A DNA stretch of 64,000 bases from contig JAMLIO010000005.1 of NCBI GenBank assembly GCA_023954155.1, forward strand, positions 1-64,000, given 5' to 3'. Source of the DNA: Pseudobdellovibrionaceae bacterium (lineage in GTDB: Bacteria; Bdellovibrionota; Bdellovibrionia; Bdellovibrionales; UBA1609). Shown here one piece after another: positions 34,112 to 43,852 of this stretch. The notes under the pieces were generated by a model. It saw only the letters and a list, made by a program, of their open reading frames with translations. It ran no database searches and was not told the origin of the DNA. The translations under genes were made by a program, and so were the position numbers. Each line of letters begins with the position of its first letter. Position 1 is the stretch's first letter.

Positions 34112-35221
34112 ATGGAGGGCGTGAAAGCGCCCAATTTTAATTTTGATATTCTAGGTTCTGTTTTAGGAGAGTCCACCTCCCTAGATTTACCGCAATTGCA
34201 AATCCAAGATCGAGATCAGGCCGCTTTATTTATCCGCACTTATGGTTATGAGATCACTCGCAAACAAGATGAAGAAAAGCTCTGGCGGTACTTTGCTGAA
34301 GCCATTGAGTTTTTAGAAAGCGACATTCTACACGAAGGCGAAAATATCCCCGATAGCCTAAAGACCCGCGAGGAGCTAGAGGACATCACAAAACTTTTGG
34401 TGATCGCCAGCGTGAAACAAACTGGGGACTCTGAAGTCCAAACCCTAGAGAGCTTAAGTCCTCAACGCTGGGCCTGTGCTATCCTCAGAGTGATGCATGT
34501 TCTGGTTCACCTTGATAACGATCTCTTTACTTCTTTTACTGACGACATCAAATATCAGATTTTAAAACCCATTCAGGACCATATCTACCACGTCGAGCAA
34601 AAGACCTTTTTAGGAAAAGACGACGAGGCCATTGAGCTTGTGGCGTATTCTGAAAAACCGTTTAAACACACTAGCTCTGCGGCCATTAAGATTCTGACAC
34701 GCAAAAACACCTTGGCGATGACTCTCTTAGATCGTGTGGGCATGCGCTTTGTGACTAAAAACGTGGTCGATATCTTTCGTGTCATTCAATATCTGGTGGA
34801 CAAACATCTGATCAGCTATCCTCACGTGATCTCGTCTCAATCTAAAAATACCATCTGTTCAGCAAAGACTTTCACAGAAGTGATGGAAAAGCATGTGAGT
34901 AAAGAGGGTGTTTTTGATGCTGAGGCTATTGAAGCGATGCTGCAAGAAGAGATGCTGAGTCTAAATCTGCAAGTCGACCCCGAGAAGAACCCTTATAGTA
35001 GTTCCGAATTTAAATTTTTAAAATTTATCAATCGACAGTTTTTAAGAATCAATATCGGGGAAGGCAAAAGCCCTTTGACGTTCTTCTTTCCTTTTGAAGT
35101 GCAAATTTTAGATCAAAACACTTTTGATCAGAATGAGGGTGGGCAAGCGGCTCATAAAGATTATAAGCAACGTCAAAAAGAATCGGCTCGAAGACGAATT
35201 TTTGGACTGCTTCATGTGTAA
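34112..35221 (+). CDS. Divergent RelA/SpoT-like nucleotidyltransferase-fold protein
   Basis: A 369-aa soluble protein of a family I believe to be restricted to delta-type bacteria (TIGR04552-like, from memory). Parts of the (p)ppGpp synthetase pattern are visible: SSAAIKILTRK before D207-x-x-G-x-R212 (DRVGMRFV), a NPYSSSEFKF segment in the place of the GYxSxH motif, F-E-V-Q-I (328-332) and G-x-A-A-H-x-x-Y-K (344-352). The synthetase's usual Arg after E-V-Q-I and the GYxSLH His are changed. So the fold is likely RelA/SpoT-like but activity may differ or be lost. No HD hydrolase domain is visible. ATG 34112 is chosen; the GGAGG lies 13 bases upstream in a hairpin. Confidence 0.68.
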   Translation: MEGVKAPNFNFDILGSVLGESTSLDLPQLQIQDRDQAALFIRTYGYEITRKQDEEKLWRYFAEAIEFLESDILHEGENIPDSLKTREELEDITKLLVIASVKQTGDSEVQTLESLSPQRWACAILRVMHVLVHLDNDLFTSFTDDIKYQILKPIQDHIYHVEQKTFLGKDDEAIELVAYSEKPFKHTSSAAIKILTRKNTLAMTLLDRVGMRFVTKNVVDIFRVIQYLVDKHLISYPHVISSQSKNTICSAKTFTEVMEKHVSKEGVFDAEAIEAMLQEEMLSLNLQVDPEKNPYSSSEFKFLKFINRQFLRINIGEGKSPLTFFFPFEVQILDQNTFDQNEGGQAAHKDYKQRQKESARRRIFGLLHV

Positions 35222-35244
35222 CAAGACGGCAAGGATTTAGTTTT

Positions 35245-35988
35245 ATGAAATATCTTTTATTTCCTTTTCGATGTCTTCAAAGTGTCATTGCCATCTTTGT
35301 GATTGCGGGTGTGGCCTTAGTCTGTATGATTCCTTTTTTTATTTTTGCTAAATGTTCTAAACAAGGAATGTTTGCCATTCAAAAATTGTGGTCATGGGCT
35401 TTTGTGACGGTGTGTGGGGGGCGTTTGACTGTGACAGGTCAAGAGAACATCCCCTCAACGGGTGCGGTGTACCTCTTTAATCATTCGAGTTTTTTAGATA
35501 TTCCTGTTCTAGTTTTGGGAACAAATAAGTTTGTAAACTATGTGGCTAAAAAAGAATTGGGCATGATTCCTGTGGTGGGCTGGTGCATTCGCGCAGCAGG
35601 TACCTTGATGATGCCCCGAAAGAACTTTGAGGCGTCTATTGCACTGTATGAAAAGGCCAAGGCGCGACTAGCAGCGGGGGAACAGTTTATGGTCGCCCCC
35701 GAAGGCACGCGCAATCGTCAGCGAGAGGGCATGGGACCTTTTAAGTCGGGTCCTTTTTATTTTGCCATGTCTTGTCAGGCCGATCTTGTCCCTGTGATCT
35801 TGTGGGGGACTCAAGACCTGTGGCCTCCTGAAGACCTAGTGCCCAACCTTCGGAAAATGACAGGTCGCATACATATGCACATCTGCCCTAAAATGAGCAC
35901 TCAAGATTGGACGGATGAGAATCGTAAAGCCAAAATGGAAGAACTTCGTAGGTATTTTGAAGAGCAGCTTAAAAATCCACCCCACTAG
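35245..35988 (+). CDS. plsC: 1-acyl-sn-glycerol-3-phosphate acyltransferase
   Basis: Inner-membrane acyltransferase that makes phosphatidic acid from lysophosphatidic acid. The HX4D active site is visible as NHSSFLD (about residue 80), and the EGTR motif as APEGTRNR (about 153). The N-terminal hydrophobic segment (about 9-35) anchors it. Length 247 aa is normal. It begins 23 bases after the RelA/SpoT-like gene and is followed by fatty-acid CoA genes. Acyl or glycerol specificity cannot be read from sequence. Confidence 0.9.
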   Translation: MKYLLFPFRCLQSVIAIFVIAGVALVCMIPFFIFAKCSKQGMFAIQKLWSWAFVTVCGGRLTVTGQENIPSTGAVYLFNHSSFLDIPVLVLGTNKFVNYVAKKELGMIPVVGWCIRAAGTLMMPRKNFEASIALYEKAKARLAAGEQFMVAPEGTRNRQREGMGPFKSGPFYFAMSCQADLVPVILWGTQDLWPPEDLVPNLRKMTGRIHMHICPKMSTQDWTDENRKAKMEELRRYFEEQLKNPPH

Positions 35989-36068
35989 TCTGGTTCTCTG
36001 CCCTAGAATCTGTTACTTTGTATTCGCAAAAACTACATAGAATGGAACTCAAAAATAAGGGGAAAGAT

Positions 36069-36926
36069 ATGTCTTTTAAAACCGTAGGTGTTGTGGGTGC
36101 AGGACAAATGGGCAATGGAATTGCGCAAGTGGTGGCCGCAAAAAATATAAATGTAGTCATGTTAGATGTGTCAAAAGAGTCTTTAGATCGTGGGATGAAG
36201 ACCATTGCGGGCAGTTGTGATCGTCTGATCAAAAAAGAAAAAATGACTGAGGCCCAAAAAGCAGAGTTGCTGGCAAAGATCACCCCGACCACAGAAATGA
36301 AGGATCTTAAAAACTGCGACCTAGTGATCGAAGCTGCCACCGAAAATTTAGATTTGAAATTAAAAATTTTTAAACAACTTGATGAAGCTGTAAAACCAGA
36401 AGCTCTTTTATGTTCTAACACTTCGTCGATTTCTATTACAAAAATTGCGGGTGCAACAAGTAGGCCTTCACAAGTGGTGGGAATGCACTTTATGAATCCC
36501 GTTCCGTTAATGGCTTTAGTCGAAGGCATTCGCGGTCTTCAAACTTCTGACAGCACTTTTGCTACCGTGAAAGAATTTGCAGGATTTTTAGATAAGGTTT
36601 TTATCGAAGGCCGAGATATGCCAGGATTTATTGTAAATAGAATTCTTATGCCTATGATCAACGAGGCCTGTTACGCCCTATACGAAAACATTGCTGACGT
36701 GGAAGGGATTGATCAAGCCATGAAGCTGGGAACCAACCAGCCGATGGGTCCTCTCACCTTAGCAGACTTTATCGGACTTGATACATGTCTAGCCATTATG
36801 GAAGTTTTGCACCAAGGTCTTGGGGATACCAAGTATCGTCCTTGCCCACTGCTTGTGAAGTATGTCGAAGCAGGTTGGTTAGGTCGTAAAACAGGACGTG
36901 GCTTTTACTCTTACAACAATCAATAA
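36069..36926 (+). CDS. 3-hydroxybutyryl-CoA dehydrogenase
   Basis: NAD(P)-dependent enzyme of 285 aa reducing or oxidising 3-hydroxyacyl-CoA. The Rossmann motif VGVVGAGQMGNGIAQ is near the start, the IEAATENLDLK and CSNTSSISI segments follow, and VVGMHFMNPVPLM carries the catalytic His. NRILMPMINEA and GPLTLADFIGLD complete the C-terminal domain. The start is ATG 36069, with AAGGGGAAAGAT upstream; the longer frame from 36018 adds unrelated residues. It is 14 bases from an enoyl-CoA hydratase gene, so short-chain acyl-CoA metabolism is likely. Confidence 0.93.
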   Translation: MSFKTVGVVGAGQMGNGIAQVVAAKNINVVMLDVSKESLDRGMKTIAGSCDRLIKKEKMTEAQKAELLAKITPTTEMKDLKNCDLVIEAATENLDLKLKIFKQLDEAVKPEALLCSNTSSISITKIAGATSRPSQVVGMHFMNPVPLMALVEGIRGLQTSDSTFATVKEFAGFLDKVFIEGRDMPGFIVNRILMPMINEACYALYENIADVEGIDQAMKLGTNQPMGPLTLADFIGLDTCLAIMEVLHQGLGDTKYRPCPLLVKYVEAGWLGRKTGRGFYSYNNQ

Positions 36927-36940
36927 CAGGAAGGTAGATC

Positions 36941-37708
36941 ATGATTTTGCTCGAATCCAAAGAAAATGGAATATATGTATTAACAATTGATCGTCCTAAA
37001 GTGCTTAATGCTTTAAATGCCGAAGTGCTAGAAGCCTTAGAGTCAAAACTTGAAGATTTAAAATCTAAGTCAGACCTTCGAGTTCTTATACTTACAGGTT
37101 CAGGGGATAAGGCGTTTGTGGCAGGTGCTGATATTGCTGCTATGAAAGATTTAAGTTCTGAAAATGCCCAATCCTTTGCAAGACAAGGTCAAAGTGTGTT
37201 TTCTAAATTAGAAAAACTAAGTGTCCCTGTGATTGCGGCCGTGAATGGGTTTGCCTTAGGCGGCGGATTTGAATTGGCGCTTGCGTGTGATTATATTTTT
37301 GCCTCTGACAATGCTAAGTTTGGTTTGCCTGAAGTGACATTGGGTTTAATTCCTGGATTTGGTGGCACACAAAGGCTCTCTAGAAACTTAGGAATCAGTT
37401 ATGCCACTTACTTAACTACAACAGGCAGTATGGTCAGTGCTGAAGAGCTAAAATCTAGAGGCCTTGTGATTGATGTGTGTCCCCAAGCAGAACTGATGGA
37501 TAAAGTTTTAAGTGTAGCTAAAGTCATTGCATCAAAGACAGGTCCACAAGCGGTATCCGCATGTAAGCGTGCCATTCAAATGGGCTTTGATGAAAGTCTG
37601 GAGCAAGGTTTAATCTTAGAGGCCCAAGTGTTCTCGGGTTTATTTGCGGGACCTGAAGCTAAAGAAGGGATGACGGCTTTTATTGAGAAACGTCCTGCTA
37701 AATTTTAA
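36941..37708 (+). CDS. Enoyl-CoA hydratase (crotonase family)
   Basis: A 255-aa crotonase-fold enzyme that hydrates trans-2-enoyl-CoA. Oxyanion-hole motifs are present: AFVAGADIAAM and GFALGGGFELALACD, and the two catalytic Glu are in the expected places (LGGGFELALACDY region and GLPEVTLGLIPGFGGTQR). AGGAAGGTAGATC precedes the ATG. It sits between 3-hydroxybutyryl-CoA dehydrogenase and IcmF. Confidence 0.93.
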   Translation: MILLESKENGIYVLTIDRPKVLNALNAEVLEALESKLEDLKSKSDLRVLILTGSGDKAFVAGADIAAMKDLSSENAQSFARQGQSVFSKLEKLSVPVIAAVNGFALGGGFELALACDYIFASDNAKFGLPEVTLGLIPGFGGTQRLSRNLGISYATYLTTTGSMVSAEELKSRGLVIDVCPQAELMDKVLSVAKVIASKTGPQAVSACKRAIQMGFDESLEQGLILEAQVFSGLFAGPEAKEGMTAFIEKRPAKF

Positions 37709-37740
37709 TTATTGATGAGTCTATTTTTAACGAGGATCAA

Positions 37741-40700
37741 ATGAGTCAATCTTATAAACCTAAAAACGCTATTCGAATTGTCACGGCTGCGTCTCTGTTT
37801 GATGGTCATGATGCTTCGATCAATATCATGCGAAGAATTTTACAAGACCTTGGAGCCGAGGTGATTCACTTAGGCCACAACAGGTCTGTGCGTGATGTGG
37901 TGACAGCCGCTTTACAAGAAGGAGCGCAAGGCATTGCCGTGAGTTCCTATCAAGGTGGGCACATGGAGTACTTCAAGTACATGAAGGATTTACTGGACGC
38001 ACATGGTGCGCCTTATGTGAAGATCTTTGGTGGTGGCGGTGGAGTGATCATCCACGAGGAGAAGACCGAGTTAGAAGCTTACGGGATTGCCAGAGTTTAT
38101 CATCCTGATGATGGACGCAAGTTAGGTCTTGAGGGAATGATTGCGGACATTGTTCAAACCTGCGACTTTTCACTACTAGAGGCCGCAAAAGGAATCAAAT
38201 GGACGCGTCCTGAAGGAATTTATGATTTAGGACCTATTTCTTTTCGAGATATTGGTTTAGGGATCACCGCCGTAGAGCAAGAAGCTTCAGATGCTGTGAT
38301 GAAAACTTTGACCTTGCCCCAAGGTACGACTTCGCCTCTTGTGATTGGAGTGACAGGAACAGGGGGGGCGGGAAAATCCAGTTTGATTGATGAACTGGTG
38401 CAGAGGTTTCGTAATATGTACCCCGCAGTCAATGTAGGTGTGGTGTGTGTGGACCCTTCTAAGAAAAAAACAGGGGGGGCTTTACTTGGGGATCGTATTC
38501 GTATGAACTCCTTAAGTCGTGAAAATACATTTATGAGGTCTTTGGCCTCAAGAGGTTCAGGTAATGAGATTTCTGGTTCTTTACCTCAAGTTTTGAACTT
38601 TTTAAAAACTTTAAATTTTGATGTTTTGATCGCTGAAAGTTCGGGAATTGGTCAAGCCAATGTGGCCATCACAGAAGTGTGTGATTTAAGTTTATATGTG
38701 ATGACTTCAGAGTTTGGAGCGCAAAGCCAGTTAGAAAAAATTGATATGATTGACTATGCCGACTTTGTGGCGATCAACAAGGCGGACCGTCGTGGTTCTG
38801 AAGATGCTCTGAGAGACGTGAGCAAACAGTATAAACGTTCTCGTAAACTTTTTGATCAGAACGTGAAAGTCCCTGTGCACATGACCCAGGCTTCTAATTT
38901 TAATGATCAAGGCGTGAATGCTTTATTTTTAAATATCACGGACGTGCTTAAGGATAAAACTGAGGAATCCAAGTGGCAGATTCAAGACGAGCAAAAACAA
39001 ATGCTTTTAGATGCACAAAAACAAGTGATTGTGCCAGCAGACCGACAACATTATCTTTCAGAAGTTACAACTACGGTCAGACGCTATAAAAAAGATGTAG
39101 AAAAGCAAGCTCAGAAATTTGAACAGTTAGGGGCTTTGGAACTTGTTTCTAAAACCCTATCATCCAACGCTGAGATTGCGTCCCAAATTCAAAGCTTAGA
39201 AAAAGAGTTAGACCCTCAAGACTTAAAGGCTGTTAGGACATGGGATGAACTGGTGCAACAGTACAGTGGCGATGAACTTGTGTATGAAGTTCGCAATAAA
39301 CCAGTGAAACAAAATCTGCGTGCCCCTTCTTTGGCGGGCACGTTGATTCCTAGAGTGGTGGTGCCAAGGCTTGGTTCTTTTGGCGATCGCTATCGTTTTT
39401 TAAAATTAGAAAATCGTCCTGGAGAATTCCCTTACACCGCTGGGGTGTTTCCTCTTAAACGCCAAGGTGAAGATCCCACTCGTCAGTTTGCAGGTGAAGG
39501 CCCACCAGAACGCACCAACAAGCGGTTTCATTATTTAAGTAAGGGTGAGCAAGCCAAGCGTTTGTCCACGGCTTTTGACAGTGTGACTTTGTATGGTCAA
39601 GACCCTGATCTTCGTCCAGATATTTTTGGTAAAGTTGGCGAAAGTGGAGTAAGCATTGCCACCCTTGAGGACATGAAGCGACTCTATGATGGCTTTGATC
39701 TTTGTGATCCTATGACCAGTGTGAGTATGACCATCAATGGCCCCGCACCCATGATTCTTGCTTTTTTTATGAACACAGCCATAGATCAACGAAAAGAAAA
39801 GATGGCCCAAGAGGTAGGTCGCGCCCTTACTTTAGAAGAAGAAAAGCAGGCTGAAGAGTATGCTCTACAAAATGTCAGAGGGACTGTGCAAGCCGACATT
39901 TTAAAAGAAGACCAAGGGCAGAACACCTGTATCTTTTCTATTGATTTTGCTTTGAAGATGATGGGCGATATACAAAAGTATTTTATTGATCAAAAGGTCA
40001 GAAATTTTTATTCCGTAAGTATTTCTGGTTATCATATCGCTGAAGCAGGTGCAAACCCCATCACTCAACTAGCACTGACGCTGAGTAATGCTTTTACCTA
40101 TGTTGAATACTATAAGTCGCGTGGGATGAGTGTGGATGAGTTTGCTCCTAACTTTTCGTTCTTCTTTAGTAATGGTATGGACCCTGAGTATTCCGTATTA
40201 GGTCGTGTGGCGCGAAGAATTTGGGCCATTGCCATGAAAGACATGTATGGGGCTAATGATCGTTCGCAAAAACTTAAATATCACATTCAGACCAGTGGAC
40301 GTTCTTTGCATGCCCAAGAGATTCAGTTCAATGACATCAGAACTACACTGCAAGCTCTTTTAGCTATCGTGGACCATTGCAACTCTTTACACACTAATGC
40401 CTATGATGAAGCGATCACCACCCCGACTGAAGAGTCCGTGCGCAGGGCTAAAGCCATCCAGCTCATCATCAATAAAGAACTTGGTACAGCTAAAAATGAA
40501 AACTCAATGCAAGGAAGTTACTTCTATGAGTGGCTCACCGATGCAGTAGAAGAAGCCGTACTCGAAGAGTTCCAAAAGATCAGTGACCGTGGTGGGGTGT
40601 TAGGGGCTATGGAGACCCAATACCAAAGAGGAAAGATTCAAGAAGAGTCTTTGTATTATGAGACATTAAAACATGACGGCACTTATCCTTTGGTGGGTGT

Positions 40701-40986
40701 AAACACCTTTATTGATCCCAAAACTTTAGAAGAAGGATTTAAACCTCCTAAGATCGAACTTGCTCGTGCCTCTTTAGATGAAAAAAATCTACAACTTAAT
40801 CGCACCAATGAGTACAAGAAGACTCATGCTGTGGAAGCTGAGAAGGCTTTAGCGCACCTTAAAAAAACAGCGCTTGAACATGGCAATGTGTTTGAAGCTT
40901 TGATGAGAGCGGCAAGATGTTGCACTTTGTATCAGATGACAGAAGCCTTATATGAAGTGGGCGGTCAGTACCGTCGTAATCTTTAA
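37741..40986 (+). CDS. icmF: Fused isobutyryl-CoA mutase with G-protein chaperone (IcmF)
   Basis: Adenosylcobalamin enzyme of 1081 aa that interconverts isobutyryl-CoA and butyryl-CoA. Domain order is the IcmF one: a B12-binding domain with FDGHDASINIM (His23), a MeaB-like GTPase with GVTGTGGAGKSSLID (about 205-219) and NKADR, and the acyl-CoA mutase barrel (about 560-1081) with NGPAPMILAFFMNTA and GAQSQLEK-like features. The fusion of G-protein and mutase distinguishes it from methylmalonyl-CoA mutase. It needs B12; no B12 riboswitch is visible. Neighbours suggest a branched-chain or butyryl-CoA route. Confidence 0.93.
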   Translation: MSQSYKPKNAIRIVTAASLFDGHDASINIMRRILQDLGAEVIHLGHNRSVRDVVTAALQEGAQGIAVSSYQGGHMEYFKYMKDLLDAHGAPYVKIFGGGGGVIIHEEKTELEAYGIARVYHPDDGRKLGLEGMIADIVQTCDFSLLEAAKGIKWTRPEGIYDLGPISFRDIGLGITAVEQEASDAVMKTLTLPQGTTSPLVIGVTGTGGAGKSSLIDELVQRFRNMYPAVNVGVVCVDPSKKKTGGALLGDRIRMNSLSRENTFMRSLASRGSGNEISGSLPQVLNFLKTLNFDVLIAESSGIGQANVAITEVCDLSLYVMTSEFGAQSQLEKIDMIDYADFVAINKADRRGSEDALRDVSKQYKRSRKLFDQNVKVPVHMTQASNFNDQGVNALFLNITDVLKDKTEESKWQIQDEQKQMLLDAQKQVIVPADRQHYLSEVTTTVRRYKKDVEKQAQKFEQLGALELVSKTLSSNAEIASQIQSLEKELDPQDLKAVRTWDELVQQYSGDELVYEVRNKPVKQNLRAPSLAGTLIPRVVVPRLGSFGDRYRFLKLENRPGEFPYTAGVFPLKRQGEDPTRQFAGEGPPERTNKRFHYLSKGEQAKRLSTAFDSVTLYGQDPDLRPDIFGKVGESGVSIATLEDMKRLYDGFDLCDPMTSVSMTINGPAPMILAFFMNTAIDQRKEKMAQEVGRALTLEEEKQAEEYALQNVRGTVQADILKEDQGQNTCIFSIDFALKMMGDIQKYFIDQKVRNFYSVSISGYHIAEAGANPITQLALTLSNAFTYVEYYKSRGMSVDEFAPNFSFFFSNGMDPEYSVLGRVARRIWAIAMKDMYGANDRSQKLKYHIQTSGRSLHAQEIQFNDIRTTLQALLAIVDHCNSLHTNAYDEAITTPTEESVRRAKAIQLIINKELGTAKNENSMQGSYFYEWLTDAVEEAVLEEFQKISDRGGVLGAMETQYQRGKIQEESLYYETLKHDGTYPLVGVNTFIDPKTLEEGFKPPKIELARASLDEKNLQLNRTNEYKKTHAVEAEKALAHLKKTALEHGNVFEALMRAARCCTLYQMTEALYEVGGQYRRNL

Positions 40987-40989
40987 GCC

Positions 40990-42618
40990 ATGAGTGAGCT
41001 AAAACATATTCTATGGGCCTGCTGTCTTGTGGGCCTAGTTTTAGGGTGTACACGTTCAAATTCAGAAGACACAGTTGTTAAAACCACCTCTGTAAAAACA
41101 TGGTCTATTTACGGTGAAATTCCTCACATGAATCCCTTTTATGCTACAGACGTAAAAGTCTGGGGGCTGCAATCTTTGGTTTGGGACCCTTTTATCGTCT
41201 TAAACAAAGAAGGACAGTGGGAAAAAAACATTGTGCAGAGTTGGGAGTTCTCGTCTGATTTTAGAGTGGGGACGTTTAAAGTGGTTCCAGACCTGGTGTG
41301 GAGTGATGGAACTAAGGTGACAGCCCAAGATTTTATTTTTAGTCTTAGTTTTTACCAATATAAAGAACTTAAAGCTGTTCATTGGCAAGGGGTGTTTGAT
41401 CCTATCAAAGAAGTGGAGTTTGAAAACAACACCTTAACCCTCTCTTTACATCGCGCACAGGGTTTTGAGGTGTGGAATCAGATTTTGAGCATGGCCCGTC
41501 TTTTACCCGCGTCAGTATTGGAAGAGGTTTTAGTTTTGGATTCTGATAGCTCCTCAGGTTCTACGGTGAATGTGGAAACTTTAAAAAATACGGGACCTTA
41601 TAAAGTTCAAAATTTTTCGTCCACAAAATCTTGGAGACTAGGTAAGAATTCTAAGTCTTGGTGGTACACCTCCAAGTGGTCTCCTAAAGACCAAGTGTTT
41701 GGTGGTAAAGATCTGCCTATGGATATTGTCATGCAAAAGGCTTTATCTAAAAGTGTCATTCAAAGAGGTTTAGAAAAAGAGCGTTTTGATGCTTTTGTGG
41801 ATTATGGACAGCTAGAACTTGCGCCTCAAAATTATAAGCCCCTCTATCAACAAAAGATGGCTAAAAATTTAGTGTTTAATTTTTTAGATTCACGCCTAAA
41901 AAATTATGATTTTCGCAAATGCCTTTTAGCCACTTTGCCTACACCAGAGCAGTTAAAAAAACTGGATTATAAAGGAATAGAGTTTGAGTGGAGCGAAAGA
42001 CAAAGAAAATTGTTCACTGCCCCACAGGAAGTGCTAAAGACCCAAAGTCAGCGCATCAAGTCTCAGCAAGATCAATTATCCGCGGGGATTTTGCAAGATG
42101 TGGCCACCTTCTGTTTAAAATCAAATGGATCTGCGGGGGCGCAAAGTGCGTTGAATGTGCACTATGTCTTAGATCAGGATCGAAAATGGTTAGAGGTTTG
42201 GCAGGAGAAGGCGCAAAAATGGGGTGTGATTTTAAATCTTATTTCTGTGGGCGAGTCCAAAATGGCCAAGCTTTTACAAGAAAAAAAGTATCAAATTCTG
42301 ATTTCAGAAAGTCTTTTGGATCATACAGATCAGTGGCCCTATGAGGTGTTCTTTTCCAAAGGTTTATATAACAGTCAAAGTTGGAATGACAAAAAATTAG
42401 ATGCACTTCTTAAAACTAAATCGACTGTAATAGATTTCCAAAAAAAACAAGAGCTTAACGCTCAGATTTCCACCCATATTTTAGACTCTTTAGGGATCAT
42501 TTATGTGTATGAGTGGGTCCGGCCTTTAGCGTGGGTGAAATCCCATTGCCCAGACAGTTCTCATTTTTTATGGTGGAACCTCCTCAATTGCATGGGTGAA
42601 AACACAAAGACGCCGTAG
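40990..42618 (+). CDS. Peptide/solute-binding lipoprotein (SBP_bac_5-like)
   Basis: A 542-aa periplasmic binding protein of the extracellular solute-binding protein family 5. The signal peptide ends in lipobox VLGC (Cys20). Family signs: WDPFIVLNKEGQWEKNIVQSWEFSSD, VVPDLVWSDGTKVTAQDFIFSL and YNSQSWNDKKLDALL. Length is close to the usual 530. No permease or ATPase genes are adjacent, so the ABC partners are elsewhere or this is an orphan. It starts three bases after IcmF. Confidence 0.83.
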   Translation: MSELKHILWACCLVGLVLGCTRSNSEDTVVKTTSVKTWSIYGEIPHMNPFYATDVKVWGLQSLVWDPFIVLNKEGQWEKNIVQSWEFSSDFRVGTFKVVPDLVWSDGTKVTAQDFIFSLSFYQYKELKAVHWQGVFDPIKEVEFENNTLTLSLHRAQGFEVWNQILSMARLLPASVLEEVLVLDSDSSSGSTVNVETLKNTGPYKVQNFSSTKSWRLGKNSKSWWYTSKWSPKDQVFGGKDLPMDIVMQKALSKSVIQRGLEKERFDAFVDYGQLELAPQNYKPLYQQKMAKNLVFNFLDSRLKNYDFRKCLLATLPTPEQLKKLDYKGIEFEWSERQRKLFTAPQEVLKTQSQRIKSQQDQLSAGILQDVATFCLKSNGSAGAQSALNVHYVLDQDRKWLEVWQEKAQKWGVILNLISVGESKMAKLLQEKKYQILISESLLDHTDQWPYEVFFSKGLYNSQSWNDKKLDALLKTKSTVIDFQKKQELNAQISTHILDSLGIIYVYEWVRPLAWVKSHCPDSSHFLWWNLLNCMGENTKTP

Positions 42619-42721
42619 CCTTTGGTGCTTATCTGGACGTCTAGATTATTTCACAAACACTGCACACAATTTGTATTATTGATGCGTCATTTATAAAATA
42701 GACTGAAATCATGGAGGAAAT

Positions 42722-43372
42722 ATGTCGGATAAGATTCAATTGAATTTGCAACCCAGAGAACCAGGAAAAAGAGCTGTAAAAAAAGTAAGAGCCCAAGGGC
42801 TGATTCCTGTGGTGATCTATGGAAATAATAAAGAAAACCAATATGCCTGTGTTGAGGATTTAAACTTCAGAAAAGCGGTGTTTCCAAACGTGAATGCTCT
42901 ATTTGAGCTTAAAACTCCTAAAGGAGTGGTCTCGGCTTTGGCCAGAAACATTGATATGGACACTTTAAATAATAAAGTCATCCATGCTGACTTTTATGCC
43001 GTGGACGCGAATACAGAAATCGCAGTGTTTGTATCTCTACACTTTGAAGGTGAACCTGTGGGGTTAAAACATGGTGGAGCTGTGAATAAAGTTCTAGAAG
43101 AGATTGAAGTGGAGTGTTTACCTTCAGATATTCCTGAGTCTATTCACGTAGATATCTCGCACCTAGATATTGATGATCGTATTTTGGTGAGCGATCTGGT
43201 GCTGCCACCTAAAGTCAGTCTACTTACAGACGCCGAAGAGACCGTTTTGATTGTTAGTGAGCACGTAGAACAAGCTGATGCTGAACCTGCTCCAGCTGCA
43301 GAAGGCACTGAAGCTGCCGCCGTTACACCAGCAGCCACTGAAACTCCAGCCGCAGACGGGGATAAATCCTAA
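42722..43372 (+). CDS. rplY: 50S ribosomal protein L25 (Ctc type)
   Basis: 5S rRNA-binding ribosomal protein, 216 aa, of the longer Ctc type. The N-terminal L25 domain has QPREPGKRAVKKVRAQGLIPVVIYG and VIHADFYAVD; the C-terminal beta domain has LHFEGEPVGLKHGGAVNKVLEEIEVECLP. The last 40 residues are an Ala/Pro/Glu tail, common in this type. GGAGGAAAT precedes the ATG. A strong terminator follows at 43476-43516. The pth gene often found next to it is absent here. Confidence 0.95.
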   Translation: MSDKIQLNLQPREPGKRAVKKVRAQGLIPVVIYGNNKENQYACVEDLNFRKAVFPNVNALFELKTPKGVVSALARNIDMDTLNNKVIHADFYAVDANTEIAVFVSLHFEGEPVGLKHGGAVNKVLEEIEVECLPSDIPESIHVDISHLDIDDRILVSDLVLPPKVSLLTDAEETVLIVSEHVEQADAEPAPAAEGTEAAAVTPAATETPAADGDKS

Positions 43373-43475
43373 CTGAGCAGACCAAAGAGTTCGGGTTTTA
43401 GGTTTTTTTAAGCCCTAAGAGTAAAAAAATCTAAGACCTGGGTCGGGTTTTTTGCGGTCCATTGCAACAACTTTC

Positions 43476-43516
43476 AAAGATTTGTGTTTAGAGAATAAAC
43501 ACAAATCTTTTTTTTT
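43476..43516 (+). terminator. Rho-independent terminator after rplY
   Basis: AAAGATTTGTGTTTA (43476-43490) pairs exactly with TAAACACAAATCTTT (43496-43510), five-base loop, then a T-run to 43516. It is the strongest terminator in the window. Confidence 0.95.
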
Positions 43517-43852
43517 ATGAAACAAAAAACATTGTTAAAAAAAAATTTTTGAAAAAACACAGCCTGATAAAAATTTACAAAAATGACCAAGTTATTTGCA
43601 GGACCAAAGTTTTGGTTTCTAAATGCTTGGAATTTCTTCTGAAAAAACAATGTTTAAAATCATGAGGAAGTTTTTTACAAAGGCAGTTTTTGTAAAAGAG
43701 CTTGGCATTAAAAAATTATTTTTAAAAAAATGCGTTTCATTTCAAATCATTTATTAAAGCTTGCTAAAAAGTTGGACATCTTCTGGCACAATAACAGGTC
43801 TATGGTCTAGTGGCGATAACTTTCATGTATGAACGTTACAGGAGGTTCAAAA
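43517..43852. other. AT-rich leader before the 43853 lipoprotein
   Basis: 336 bases without a gene. It is A/T-rich and holds small inverted repeats: TTTTACAAA/TTTGTAAAA (43673-43681/43689-43697) and TAAC-t-TTCAT/ATGAA-c-GTTA (43817-43838), the latter just before the AGGAGG at 43840-43845. A distant 10-bp pair (about 43523 and 43645) could also form. No ORF, tRNA or known RNA is seen. Confidence 0.4.
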
